Notes: generated by a model from the sequence alone, not told the origin. A stretch of DNA of 64,000 bases from Linum tenue (GCA_946122785.1 CAMGYJ010000005.1:62508200-62572199); one strand, 5' to 3'. Numbered from the stretch's first letter, positions 44,222 through 53,739 are shown. A program made the numbers and translations.

Positions 44222-45468
44222 GGGTTAATATTTTCGTATGGCCTGAACTTTGACCAAAGTAAACATCCTGGCCAATCTTTTCGATCTATAACATTCTGGC
44301 CCGAACTATACACCAAAGTAAACAATTTGGCCAAATCAGACTTTTGACCGTTAACTTCGACGGTCAAACGCGTTGACTAACGGTCAACGCGCCATGTCAC
44401 CGCCAACTCAGCAATAAAAAATAAAAAAAAAAAATTTAATTTCCACCTAGCCCATTTAATTTCCACCTAGGTCTTTTCTCAATTTGAAGACGAAAAAAAA
44501 AAAAAAACCCACCAAACGCAGCGAATTGCCCTAACCCCTGCCCCCATTCTTCATCTTCTTCGTCCTATCCTCTCCTCTCTTCCTCCAGCCGCCAACGATG
44601 TTTCAAGGGGCTGGTGGACATGTGCAAGCTACTCCCTAGAATCTGATTCAAAACTTCATCCTCATCTCTCGATTCGGATTTCGAACTCGCTCCTAAACCA
44701 AAAACGAGAGCTAGCTCATTCAACTGTACATAAAGTAAACAAGCACAAGAATAAATCCAGAGAATGGTTTTTATTACCTTTGCCCGCCCTGTTCTTGTGA
44801 CCATGGCGGAGCTCGAAGCGCGCGGCTTCCTCGAGCTGCTTGCAAGGATCGCAAATTCGCACTGGGGAATCGCCTTGGCCTCTCAGAACCATCCTCTGCT
44901 GCGTACAAGTCCCGCAGAATAACCCCCCGCATCTGCGGCAGTGATGCTAAAAATCGAAAGGCGGAAAAAAAGAAGTCATCGATTGAAAGTAGACGAAATC
45001 GCGATCTGGAAGTTAGAGACAGAACGAGGGACCAAGAAGAAGAAGAAGGAGAAGGAACCTTGCGATTGATGAAGGTGAACTGAGAAGCGATGGCGGCTGG
45101 AGGAAGAGAGGAGAGGATAGGACGAAGAAGATGAAGAATGGGGGTAGGGCAGGGGTTAGGGCAATTCGCTGCGTTTGGTGAGTTTTTTTTTCTTTTTTCG
45201 TCTTCAAATTGAGAAAAGATCTAGGTGGAAATTAAATGGGCTAGGTGGAAATTAACTTTTTTTTTTTATTTTTTATTGCTGAGTTGGCGGTGACATGGCG
45301 CGTTGACCGTTAGTCAACGCGTTTGACCGTCGAAGTTAACGGTCAAAAGTCTGATTTGGCCAAATTGTTTACTTTGGTGTATAGTTCGGGCCAGAATGTT
45401 ATAGATCGAAAAGATTGGCCAGGATGTTTACTTTGGTCAAAGTTCAGGCCATACGAAAATATTAACCC
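44222..45468. mobile_element. Pack-MULE C with captured FYVE exons, TSD TAACTCTTA
   Basis: The ends GGGTTAATATTTTCG and CGAAAATATTAACCC bound terminal inverted repeats of about 375 bp. The 9-bp duplication TAACTCTTA is exact (44213-44221, 45469-45477). The first bases GGGTTAAT are shared with Pack-MULEs A and B, suggesting one transposase family. It carries three exon-like pieces of a FYVE gene on the minus strand and no transposase. Confidence 0.9.
44595..45105 (-). pseudogene. Captured FYVE zinc-finger gene fragment, splice sites kept
   Basis: Three minus-strand exons are in phase. The first (to 45059) encodes IASQFTFINRK. The second (44946-44778), after TTTTTAG|, gives HHCRRCGGLFCGTC, then QQRMVLRGQGDSPVRICDPC and LEEAARFELRHGHKNRAG, the core of a FYVE phosphoinositide-binding finger (RHHCRxCG with paired cysteines), and ends at AAAG|GTAATA. 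The third (from 44692, after GGTTTAG|) gives ASSKSESRDEDEVLNQILG. The order and junctions match plant FYVE proteins of the VPS27-like kind. No stop or frameshift is seen in these pieces, but both ends of the protein are missing. It lies between MULE inverted repeats. Confidence 0.8.
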
Positions 45469-45704
45469 TAACTCTTATTTACAATATTTTTGAGGCGCAA
45501 CACTAGGGAGTAGGGAGGGGGGATTCGGTATCGGTAATACCGATTTACCGTCGGTATTTACCGATACCGTTTTCGGTAAACCGACTCCCCCAACTTCCCG
45601 CTCGGCTACCGATACCGCCGGTAAACGGTTTACCGTTTAGCGCCGGTTACCGGTTCGGTAAAACGGTAAACCGTTTACCGGATTACCGTTTACTACCCCT
45701 AATT

Positions 45705-45865
45705 GACACTTCTCCCAGTTGAGTGCCAAGTTTGTCTCCTCGCACCTCTTCACGACGAGTTCCAGGTTATGGAGACAATGAGTGGAGTCTCCATAAACCG
45801 AGAAATCGTACATGAAGACTTCCTTGAAACGATGACGCGTCTGCACTCCGTAAACCAAGGGGTAA
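45705..45865 (-). pseudogene. Ty3/gypsy RT relic, N-terminal part, inverted
   Basis: The minus strand reads FMYDFSVYGDSTHCLHNLEL, then VVKRCEETNLALNWEKC. In gypsy RT this segment normally has the catalytic F-x-D-D; here the first D is Y, so the active site is lost. It continues across the hAT insertion at 43509-43844. Confidence 0.85.
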
Positions 45866-46695
45866 TTTAGATAAGAGATTGTAGTGAGTGATTCATAAGA
45901 GATTTTAAAAGAATCACTCATTATGCAGGATTTTAAAACAATCTCTCGTTTGGACAGATGAGAATTTTCGCAATAAGGAAATTTAAAAACCCTCAAATAT
46001 GAGTTTTTGAAATAGCTGATGACCATAAACTATTTCACAGTCCCTCGTTATTTTTATTTCTTTTCCGTAACTATCCCTTTCCAAAACCTTTTTTATTTAT
46101 TTCTGAGCCCTTTCCAAAACCTTTCCTTCTCTTCCATCTCTTCCCGCTTATCTTCCTCTACTGAATTCAATAGCCGTCAACCTCATATCTCGTTGTCCCT
46201 CCCAAACCATCCGCCCCTTTCAACTCTTGAAGCCTTCCTCAATTGAGCACCGACTGGATTTTGTGGATGCTTGGAGCGGCGGGGGCAGCGCCTGCTTCCA
46301 CATCTTCTTCTCTGCTCCACCGCCACAGAATCATTCAATTCTCTATTAGCTATACCATCAATTGGATCGAAGTGCAGGAGACAATGGTGGTGGTTTTCTA
46401 CTTTTCTCCTCTCCTCTCCACATCCGCCGTCAATGACCTCCCGATTCGTCCCAGCCTCATCGACAAACCCTAAGATCCCGATTCGTCGTCAAATCCTCGG
46501 CGACCCTCAGACCACAGAGGGCGCTGACTATAACTGACGACGCTGTCCAATTTCAGGGCACAGGAGGAAGATATCGTGAGGAAGAAGATGGGAGTGAGGG
46601 AGCGGGTTGAGGCTGGTGGATACGAGAGTAAGATGGTACTCGTACCCTGTTTGGTCAGAGTAAGCAACTCGTACCCAACTTCTGGGTTTCTATTG
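45866..46695. other. Left arm of an unassigned element
   Basis: 45866-46010 is AT-rich with GAGAGATT/AATCTC motifs (TTTTAAAACAATCTCTCG, then TTTGGACAGATGAG). A partly matching inverted version lies at 51880-51985 (GAGAGATTTTAAACC and ATCTCATCCAAACG). The two may be ends of one element into which the copia inserted. Between them are CT-rich stretches and short frames with no recognisable motif. No target duplication was found. Confidence 0.3.
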
Positions 46696-46700
46696 GTGGC

Positions 46701-46850
46701 TGAAATTGCTACGGATTCTCATTGATCTCTTGTGAGTTACAATGCTATATTTATACAGGTTGTGGGATAACAGAATAACAGAGTGGCAGAGTGGGTGCGA
46801 AGGAGTAGGAACAACCACAACGGGAAGCAGGAGACTCGGTCTCCTTATCA
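46701..46850 (-). repeat. 3' LTR of the copia element
   Basis: On the + strand it begins TGAAATTGCTACGG and ends CTCCTTATCA. It has 149 of 150 bases in common with the 5' LTR. A minus-strand TATA-like stretch (TGTATAAATATAGC, complement of 46749-46762) could be the promoter in its partner. Confidence 0.85.
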
Positions 46851-47507
46851 TGCCCCCGCAAGTTGAGGGGCAGTGACCTTCAACTTGGTCTTGAAATGAT
46901 GAAACTTCTGGCGAGGTAGTGGTTTGGTGAGGACGTCGGCGATTTGATCATCGGTGGAGATATAACGCACAAGCAGCTGACCGGTAGCTACCCTTTCGCG
47001 GACGAAATGGAAATCGATTTCCATGTGTTTGCTTCGGGAATGAAAGACTGGATTGGCGGTGAGGTAGGTGGCACCGAGGTTGTCGCACCAGAGCGTTGGA
47101 GCCGTGGGAAGAGAGACGCCAATTTCGGTGAGGAGGGATTGGATCCAAATGATCTCAGCGGCAAGTGTGGCAAGTGCTTTGTACTCAGCTTCGGTGGACG
47201 AGCGAGCGACGGTACGTTGCTTGCGAGAAGACCAGGAGATGAGATGTGAGCCAAGATAGACAGCATACCCTGTGGTGGAGCGGCGGTCCGAGGCACAGTT
47301 TGCCCAGGCGGCGTCGGAGTAGCCGGATAACTGGGTTGAGGAGTGTTTGCTGAAGAAGAGACCATGGTCAGAGGTGCCGCGCAAGTACCGTAAAATCCGT
47401 TTGACGTCGGCCCAATGATGGAGGAGTGGATTTTGCATGTGTTGTGCACAGTAGTTGACCGCCTGAGAATGTCCGGGCGAGTGAATTGTAGATATTGAAG
47501 TGCTCAT
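46848..47507 (-). pseudogene. Copia RNase H domain, frame-shifted from gag-pol
   Basis: A 219-residue frame starting inside pol. It reads RILRYLRGTSDHGLFF, GYSDAAWANCASDRRSTTGY, then RTVARSSTEAEYKALA and LWCDNLGATYL, LTKPLPRQKF: the copia RNase H with its acidic residues (D in SDAAWA, E in STEAEY, D in CDN). It is separated from the main frame by a stop (TGA after YRQIV) and a frameshift just after TRPDI, so a full polyprotein cannot be made from this copy by normal translation. Confidence 0.9.
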
Positions 47508-50500
47508 ACGATCTGGCGGTAGAGGATTGTGTCCTGAAATGTAGTGGTATCGGGAGAGTTGGTGGAGACTGCCGCCGGAGTGGAGATAGTGTTAGCCGTG
47601 GACATGTTGGCGCGCTGAAGGATGTTGGTGAGATACTTGTGCTGAGAGAGGAAGAGTCCTGTAGGTGTCCAGATTGCATCAATGCCGAGGAAGTACGAGA
47701 GGCGACCAAGATCGCGGACAGCGAACCGCTGCTGCAAGAAAGCAAATACACTTTGCAGAGCAGAGGGAAGATTGCCTGTGATCAATATATCATCAACGTA
47801 GACCAGAACATAAATACGTATAGAACCCCGGATAAGAATAAAGAGGGAGGTGTCTGTCTTGGAGCCATGAAAGCCGTAGTCCTCGAGGGCGCGCCGGAGA
47901 CAATGAAACCAGGCTCGGGGAGCCTGTTTGAGGCCGTAAAGAGATTTCTTCAACCTGCAGACATGAGTGGGATGTGCAGGATCAATGAAGCCGGGTGGTT
48001 GCTGCATGTAAACAGTGTCAGTGAGGCTGCCATGAAGAAAAGCATTGGCGATGTCGAGCTGGCGGATGGGCCAGTTGTGGGTGATAGCAAGTGAGATGAT
48101 GAGCCTGAGGGTGGTGGGCTTGAGAACAGGGCTGAATGTATCACCATAGTCAAGGCGGGGACGTTGCTGGAATCCGCGAGCAACTAGTCGGGCCTTGTAA
48201 CGATCAATTGTGCCGTCTGCCTTTGTTTTTATGCGAAACAGCCACGTACAGGAGAGAATATTGTCAGGGATGGACGATGGAACTAACTCCCAGGTTTGAT
48301 TTTTGAGGAGTGCACGGTATTCTTCTAGCATGGCAGCACGCCACAGGGGGTCTTTCATGGCCTGGCGAGCATTGGTTGGAATGGGAGGTAAGGTTGTGGT
48401 GGATAGGTAAGTTTTGGGTTTGATGTGGCCAGTCTGTGTGCGCGTGCGCATGTGGTAAGAAGGAGGAGGGTGAGTAACAGGGAGGGGGGAAGAGGAGGGT
48501 TGGGGTGGACGGATTGTAGAGGGACGAAGGGTGGTGGGCCGAGAGGTAGAGGTTGGGGTGGTGTTGGGACGAGAGGTATTGGGAGGTTGTAGTGGGCGGG
48601 GCCGAGTGGGTAAGTGGGAACGTGGCTTGGTGGGATGAGAAGGGATGGGTAGTGGGCTGGGAGGTGTGGAGGATTGGTGGGGTTGAGGTGGAGGGTGGCT
48701 GATTGTAGGTGGATGGGATGGCGGGTGGGCTGTAGGAAGTGTTGGGCCAAGTGTAGCTGAGGGCCCAGGTGGGGAGAAGAGAATGGGTGGTGTAGGTAAA
48801 GGGGTGAGTGAAGCAGGTCCAGGGTGGGGAGCAGTAGGGGGAGCTGGTATGGGTGGAAGAAGTTGGGCATTTTGGAAGGGAAAACATGTTTCATCGAAGA
48901 GTACGTGGCGGGAGATATGGAGTTTGTGAGTGGCAAGGTTGTAGCAACGATATCCTTTGTGGGCGGGACTATAGCCGAGAAAGACACAGGGGGAGGAACG
49001 AGGTTGAAGCTTGTTACGATTTAAGGGTCGTAGCCAGGGATAACAGAGGCAACCAAAGATGCGAAGGGTAGAATAATCAGGAGGGGAAGAGTAGAGAGCC
49101 TCGAGTGGGGTGCGAGAGGAGAGTAAAGGGGTGGGAAGGCGATTAATGAGATAGACGGCGGTTTCAAAAGCATAAGACCAGAACTTGATGGGAACGGAGG
49201 CATGATGAAGAAGAGCCAGCCCGGTTTCGACAATATGGCGATGTTTGCGTTCAGCACAGGCATTTTGTTCAGGAGTGTATGGGCAGGATGAGCGATGAGT
49301 GATTCCTTGAGATTTGAGATAAGTGCCGAGTTTTTGATACTCACCGCCCCAGTCCGCTTGAAAGGTTTTGATGGGGCGATTGAAGAATTTCTCAACATGA
49401 GTGCGAAATTGAACAAAAATATCGAGAAGGTTGGAGCGATAGCGAGTTGGAAAAATCCATGTAAATTTACTGAAATGATCATAAAAGAGAATGTAATATA
49501 GATAACCATCAACAGAAAGTTCGGGTGATGGACCCCACACATCGCTACATATCAAGTCTAAGGGGCCTTGAGCATGATAGGTGGAACGAGGAAAAGGCAA
49601 TTTGTGGATTTTTGCGACACTACAACCATGACAGAGACTAGTGTCGGATTTATTCGAAGCAGACAAAGAATTAGAATGGAGAACTTGACGAAGAACACGT
49701 GAGTGGGGATGTCCAAGTCGTTGATGCCAGTGGGAGAGAGTGGTGTGGAAAGCCATGGGTGAGGTCGAAGCAAGGATAGACAGGGGAATGGAGTAGAGAC
49801 CACCATTACTCCGGCCTTGATGCAGAACCGTCTGAGATCGCGTGTCCTTAATAACAAAGGAGTCACCAAAAAAATGGATAGACAATGGGTTAGAGCGAGT
49901 GAGGGCATTGATAGATAATAGATTACGAGAGGCAGAGGGAACATGGAGAATATGAGAAAGGCTTAAGGGATGAGTGCTTAAGGTAGCAAGGGAGGAACCA
50001 GAGTTTGTGATGGGAAGAGTATTACCATTCCCAAAGGAGACTTCGTCAGGGCCATGGTACTCGGAGTGGAGGGCCAGGTTATTGAGGTCGGAAGTCAGGT
50101 GATAATTGGAGCCGGAATCGAGAAGCCATTCTTGTGGGTTGGACGAGGCAGCAAGGTGAGCAGATGGGGCAGTGCGAGAGGCCTGGATGGGGGTGGGGCA
50201 CTGACGAGCTAGGTGTCCAAATCCCTGACAATTGAAACACTTGAGTGGGCTGTTTCCATAAGTGGAATTCTGATACCTGGGGGCAGAAGGGCGAGTCCCA
50301 AGGATGCCATGACTGGGAGAAGGGGATGGGTAGCGATCGCCTCTGCCGCCACGACCGCGACCGCCACCACGTCCGCCACGGCCACGGCTGCCACGACCAC
50401 CGAAGTTGCTGTAGTGGCTCGTCGGGGAAGCGCCATCGGAGAGGAGGCGATGCTGGTGTAGGCGGGTCTCTTCATTGAGGAGGAGACCGTGAAGCTCATC

Positions 50501-51112
50501 GAAGGAGATTGGCTCGGGTCTGGCTTCAATAGCGCTAACGAACGGGAGAAAGGACTCGCCCAGTCCCTTGAGGAAGCGGGAGACAATGTCATCCTCGGAA
50601 ATGGGGCGATTGAGAGCAGCCAGGCGGTCGGTGATGTCCTTTGCTCGAGCAAGATACTTGTCGATGGAATCAGACCCACACGAGAGAGTATCAAATTGAT
50701 CCTTAAGGTTGCGGATGCCGTGACGAGTTGCAGCACCATAGGCAGCGGCGAGTCGAGTCCAGGCGTCGAGGGTGGAAGTGCAGCCCACTAGCTTGGCGAG
50801 CACAGCGTCCGAGAGAGAGGAGGCGATCCAGGAGAGGACAAGTTGATCTCGTTTGTACCACGAGACGTAGGCTGGATTGGGTCCGCCGGCGGCAAGTTGT
50901 CGGGGAGGAGCAGGGGAGGAGCCATCGATGAACGAAGCAAGGTCGAAGCTGTTTAGAAGGGGAAGAAGTTGAATTTTCCAGAGGAGGTAATTTGTTGGGG
51001 TTAATTTGACAGCAATGTGAGGGGGAGCAGGAGGGTTGCCGACAGAAAGAGTAGGGGAAGGAAGGGACTCAGAGGCAGCAGATGTGGCAGAGGTAGAAGA
51101 ATCGTTCGTCAT
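47504..51112 (-). CDS. Copia Gag-Pol polyprotein (gag, protease, integrase, RT)
   Basis: An open frame of 1202 codons starting at ATG 51112. Gag occupies residues 30-230, followed by a Gly/Arg-rich run (239-259) and the CCHC knuckle CFNCQGFGHLARQC (292-305). The protease has LLDSGSNYH (330-338). The integrase zinc region is HQRLGH...CHGCSVAKIH (463-503), and the core has D524 (ICSDVWG), D587 (FQADWGGEY) and E621 (AERKHRH). A Pro/Thr/Ser-rich spacer of about 140 residues (751-890) separates integrase from RT. The RT starts near 920 and has KARLVARGF and the catalytic YVDD (1105-1108). It ends at TGA after LYRQIV, where RNase H should follow. Long and intact up to there, hence young. I annotate it as an ORF of a transposon, not a host gene. 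Confidence 0.9.
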   Translation of the reverse strand: MTNDSSTSATSAASESLPSPTLSVGNPPAPPHIAVKLTPTNYLLWKIQLLPLLNSFDLASFIDGSSPAPPRQLAAGGPNPAYVSWYKRDQLVLSWIASSLSDAVLAKLVGCTSTLDAWTRLAAAYGAATRHGIRNLKDQFDTLSCGSDSIDKYLARAKDITDRLAALNRPISEDDIVSRFLKGLGESFLPFVSAIEARPEPISFDELHGLLLNEETRLHQHRLLSDGASPTSHYSNFGGRGSRGRGGRGGGRGRGGRGDRYPSPSPSHGILGTRPSAPRYQNSTYGNSPLKCFNCQGFGHLARQCPTPIQASRTAPSAHLAASSNPQEWLLDSGSNYHLTSDLNNLALHSEYHGPDEVSFGNGNTLPITNSGSSLATLSTHPLSLSHILHVPSASRNLLSINALTRSNPLSIHFFGDSFVIKDTRSQTVLHQGRSNGGLYSIPLSILASTSPMAFHTTLSHWHQRLGHPHSRVLRQVLHSNSLSASNKSDTSLCHGCSVAKIHKLPFPRSTYHAQGPLDLICSDVWGPSPELSVDGYLYYILFYDHFSKFTWIFPTRYRSNLLDIFVQFRTHVEKFFNRPIKTFQADWGGEYQKLGTYLKSQGITHRSSCPYTPEQNACAERKHRHIVETGLALLHHASVPIKFWSYAFETAVYLINRLPTPLLSSRTPLEALYSSPPDYSTLRIFGCLCYPWLRPLNRNKLQPRSSPCVFLGYSPAHKGYRCYNLATHKLHISRHVLFDETCFPFQNAQLLPPIPAPPTAPHPGPASLTPLPTPPILFSPPGPSATLGPTLPTAHPPSHPPTISHPPPQPHQSSTPPSPLPIPSHPTKPRSHLPTRPRPLQPPNTSRPNTTPTSTSRPTTLRPSTIRPPQPSSSPLPVTHPPPSYHMRTRTQTGHIKPKTYLSTTTLPPIPTNARQAMKDPLWRAAMLEEYRALLKNQTWELVPSSIPDNILSCTWLFRIKTKADGTIDRYKARLVARGFQQRPRLDYGDTFSPVLKPTTLRLIISLAITHNWPIRQLDIANAFLHGSLTDTVYMQQPPGFIDPAHPTHVCRLKKSLYGLKQAPRAWFHCLRRALEDYGFHGSKTDTSLFILIRGSIRIYVLVYVDDILITGNLPSALQSVFAFLQQRFAVRDLGRLSYFLGIDAIWTPTGLFLSQHKYLTNILQRANMSTANTISTPAAVSTNSPDTTTFQDTILYRQIV

Positions 51113-51203
51113 GATGGGAGAGTGAGGGAGCAGAAGCAGAAAAAAAAAGGAAGATTGAAGTAGGGGAGAAAAATAGGGATTGTTTTGCCGTTAGGCTTTT
51201 AGG

Positions 51204-51216
51204 GGCTCTGATACCA
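51204..51216 (-). other. Second primer-binding-site sequence in the copia leader
   Basis: On the minus strand it reads TGGTATCAGAGCC, identical to the site next to the LTR at 51419-51431. It is preceded by a 78-bp TG...CA segment. Confidence 0.8.
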
Positions 51217-51306
51217 TGTCAAGAACCAGTTGATCCCAATAACTCGAGTTGTTGGGAGAGGTTCAATCGTGGATCATATACCACAACACTAACACGCCCC
51301 CTCAAA
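51217..51306 (-). mobile_element. 78-bp LTR-like segment with polypurine tract (TRIM-like)
   Basis: On the minus strand TTTGAGGGGGCG (a polypurine tract, 51295-51306) is followed by a 78-bp segment from TGTTAGTGTTGTGG to GGTTCTTGACA (51294-51217) and then the second primer site. This is the order PPT, LTR, PBS found between copies in a tandem TRIM-type element, here lying inside the leader of the copia element. Confidence 0.6.
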
Positions 51307-51418
51307 CGAAAGCCACTCACAAGGCCTTGAAGTTTGCACAGGTCTGAAGACAAGAATACCATGTGCTTAACAAATGGGGGTCACCGGGAATCGAACACAA
51401 GACCTCTCGGTCACAGAA

Positions 51419-51431
51419 GGCTCTGATACCA
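51419..51431 (-). other. Primer binding site (initiator tRNA-Met)
   Basis: TGGTATCAGAGCC on the minus strand, immediately adjacent to the 5' LTR. It is followed by TTCTGTGACCGAGAGGTCTT, a stretch that also recalls tRNA-like sequence. Confidence 0.9.
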
Positions 51432-51581
51432 TGAAATTGCTACTGATTCTCATTGATCTCTTGTGAGTTACAATGCTATATTTATACAGGTTGTGGGATA
51501 ACAGAATAACAGAGTGGCAGAGTGGGTGCGAAGGAGTAGGAACAACCACAACGGGAAGCAGGAGACTCGGTCTCCTTATCA
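51432..51581 (-). repeat. 5' LTR of the copia element
   Basis: 150 bp, TG...CA ends, flanked by GTGGC at 51582-51586. One base differs from the 3' LTR (T against G at the 13th base on the + strand). Confidence 0.85.
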
Positions 51582-51586
51582 GTGGC

Positions 51587-51985
51587 GACAGCCTACGAAG
51601 AAGAGGAATTGGTCGTCCTCGCAATCCAACCGCTACCTCTTCATCTTTCGACGGCGGTTATGGTTGTAGTGGGATTCCAAATTCGCTTGTTGTGAATCCT
51701 TGTGGGAGCTGTGTTTCTGGGTTTGGGAAAAAGCATATGAAAACAAAGGGGAAGAAGCAAGAGTTCTGGGTTGGGCATTTTATTCTTCCGCATCCGCCGC
51801 AATTCTTTATTTGGTGGAAGAAGATGAAAGGGTACAAGAGGAGGACAATAATATAATTTTGGGTTTAATATCACAATTCAAACGAGTTATTTAAGCTAAA
51901 TCCTGCATATAAATTCTCGAGTATTTTAAACGAGAGATTTTAAACCAAATTTCTTGTTATTAAAATATCTCATCCAAACGGTCCT
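51587..51985. other. Right arm of the element split by copia
   Basis: It continues the host sequence interrupted at 46695. A + strand frame reads RGIGRPRNPTATSSSFDGGY and later GSCVSGFGKKHMKTKGKK. The family is not recognised. The terminal part 51880-51985 carries the GAGAGATTTTAAACC motif noted for the left arm. Confidence 0.3.
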
Positions 51986-51989
51986 CAAG

Positions 51990-52339
51990 AGTTACGGCTT
52001 CTAAGAAAAAGTTACGGTTCAAACTGTAACTTGGAGGGGTAGACCGTAACTTTAGAAGTTCTTCTAGATCCATGGCTCCCTTCCACTCAAGGTTACGGGC
52101 TAAATGAGGAAGTTACGGTCCAGGCCGTAACTTTTGAGGTCTGGTCGTAACTCCTTCCTGCTTTCTGACTGATCGCTCCAAAACGTTCTGAAACTCTCTC
52201 CTTCGCACCCATTTACGTACTAGGACCTGAAACATCACAAACCAACACAACCTAGCGTATAATAGATCACGGGAGCGAAAATGAAAGCTCAAACGATCAA
52301 GAATTTGCGGGAAAACATGTACAAATACGGTATTGTCAA
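51990..52339 (-). mobile_element. Antisense Athila-like LTR start with GTTACGG palindromes
   Basis: At 52215-52339 the conserved box TACGTACTAGGACCTGAAA, CATCACAAACCAACACAACC and the minus-strand LTR start TGACAATACCGTATTTGTAC are clear. Before them, 51995-52150 is filled with AGTTACGG and CCGTAACT motifs in both directions. The rest of the LTR is missing on the left. Confidence 0.65.
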
Positions 52340-52501
52340 GTAGTGCAAGTAACCAAAACCACAAATTTTAAAAGTGGCAAACTTTCCTTTCTGAGAGGTC
52401 TCTTGTCTCCTAAGAAGACATGAGCATCTAACAATTTAATAAAGTAATACTGAGTGGGAAGATTTGAAGGAGGAGAAAGTTAGTGGGTGATAAATTGGAT
52501 A
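52340..52501. other. Spacer, nothing recognised
   Basis: No coding or repeat signal seen between two antisense LTRs. No polypurine tract is next to 52339, so the first is not a simple 3' LTR. Confidence 0.3.
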
Positions 52502-53720
52502 GTGGCTCGACTCTAACAACAACATCCCAATTGATAGCCTAGTATAACCAATGACCAAGTGTAGTATAGGGTAAGCAAGTATTAAAAATATCAAACCACG
52601 GGTCTCCTAAGTCTACCTTACATCGGCTTGAGATTTCGTTATCTAGCCAACCTAGAATAGTGATTAAGAAACTAATCTAGCTCCACTAACCTAACCACTA
52701 CCCTAGATAATTACAAGTTGTGGAGCTCTCTTAGGTTTAAATCCCCCTAGTTCTATCATTTGGATCGATGTTGAGTACCATTCTTGATCGATCGACTCAG
52801 TACCCTACCGTTAGGAGATAGACTCACTCAGGATTGACACGGAACGCCAAAGTGATGGATGAGTAGGTGCTCTATTCAACCTGGGTATTCATATATCATT
52901 AGCAGGTCGATCGAATCAACTCCCTTGGAGATTACCCGGACCTAGGATGAGTAGGTGCTCCATCCATCAAATAGATAAAGTCATCAATCAAACATAGAAT
53001 ATGTCACATACATCAACTTCAAACCAAAATCTAGATCTAGGGTTCATCAACCTAAGAGAAAGAGGTTTCGTTCATAGAGAGAGAAGAGAGATTACAAAAA
53101 TAACTCAAGATCTTCATCTTCTAGGCTTGATTCCTTGACTCCAAGATCAACACAAGCCTCCAATTATGCTCCATGATTGCTCAAGGTCACACACTCTCTC
53201 TCTCTAAAACCTCATCTTTGGTGTTTTGGATCGAAACCCTAAAGAGAGAACCAATTTCTTCTCCAAAAACCAGCTTCCTTTTCTCTCTCCCCGCTGCTGT
53301 CTATTTATGCTGCCCGAGAGCCAATGTCACAGTCAGATGTCACGGGTGTGACATTGGCAGCCCGATTGTGATCTCATCCAAAAATGCAGGTGTTTGCTGC
53401 CATTTGGTCCAGTGTCACCGTCAACTAGAAATGGTCACGATCTAGTGATCTTGACAATTGATTTGCCCACATGACGTGCAAACCATTACGATCCTTTCAA
53501 TTGTCATGCCCTGGGCTCATTTTTCAAGGCTCAGAGGCCGTGACAATTACCCCCAAACCGTGAAATTGGCCTTTTTCACTTTTTATCACTTTTCGAACTC
53601 CCATCGTCCCGAAACTCGTCTTCAGCCTTCCCACACATACTAGGACCTAAAATATAACAAAAGAAGTACAACCTAGTGTAAAATAGGTCGAGAGACGTCA
53701 TTTACCAAGTTGAACTATCA
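52502..53720 (-). mobile_element. Antisense Athila-like LTR with GTCAC/GTGAC palindromes
   Basis: The layout is the same as the other LTRs: the block AGTGTAGTATAGGGTAAGCA near the left end, the AACCTAAGAGAAAGAGGTTT box, CATAGAGAGAGAAGAGAG (53070), then ATGTCACGGGTGTGACATTG and further GTCAC/GTGAC motifs (53330-53560). The conserved box ACATACTAGGACCTAAAATA follows, and the minus-strand start TGATAGTTCAACTTGG is at 53720. The right edge is well supported, the left edge less so. Confidence 0.65.
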
Positions 53721-53739
53721 AGAAATGAGGGGTAAAAAA

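Larger units (their letters stand above)
43845..45701. mobile_element. hAT element with 8-bp TSD ATTGACAC
   Basis: The ends TAGGGGTGGGATTCGG and GTTTACTACCCCTA and a perfect 8-bp duplication (43837-43844, 45702-45709) mark a hAT insertion into the RT relic. Without the nested Pack-MULE it is about 600 bp. Both arms consist largely of repeated GGTAAACCG/ACCGGTTTACC motifs that pair with each other. No transposase, so it is non-autonomous. Confidence 0.9.
46701..51581 (-). mobile_element. Nearly complete Ty1/copia retrotransposon, TSD GTGGC
   Basis: Two 150-bp LTRs (46701-46850 and 51432-51581) differ at one position. They are flanked by GTGGC on both outer sides (46696-46700, 51582-51586). 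On the minus strand the order is 5' LTR, primer site, leader, gag-pol, polypurine tract (TTGCGGGGGCA) and 3' LTR. The coding region has one nonsense change and one frameshift near 47500. The LTR similarity means it inserted recently. The very short LTRs and a second primer site in the leader are unusual. Confidence 0.9.

Noticed and set aside
47495..50931. Many + strand and alternate-frame ORFs overlapping the copia gag-pol
   Set aside because: Shadows of the 1202-codon frame. The Pro/Thr/Ser-rich spacer stays open in several frames because of its biased codons.
51380..51420. Possible tRNA gene (GTGTTCGATTCCCGG on the minus strand looks like a T-loop)
   Set aside because: No cloverleaf or acceptor stem could be formed. 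The stretch follows a primer site and is part of a retroelement leader.
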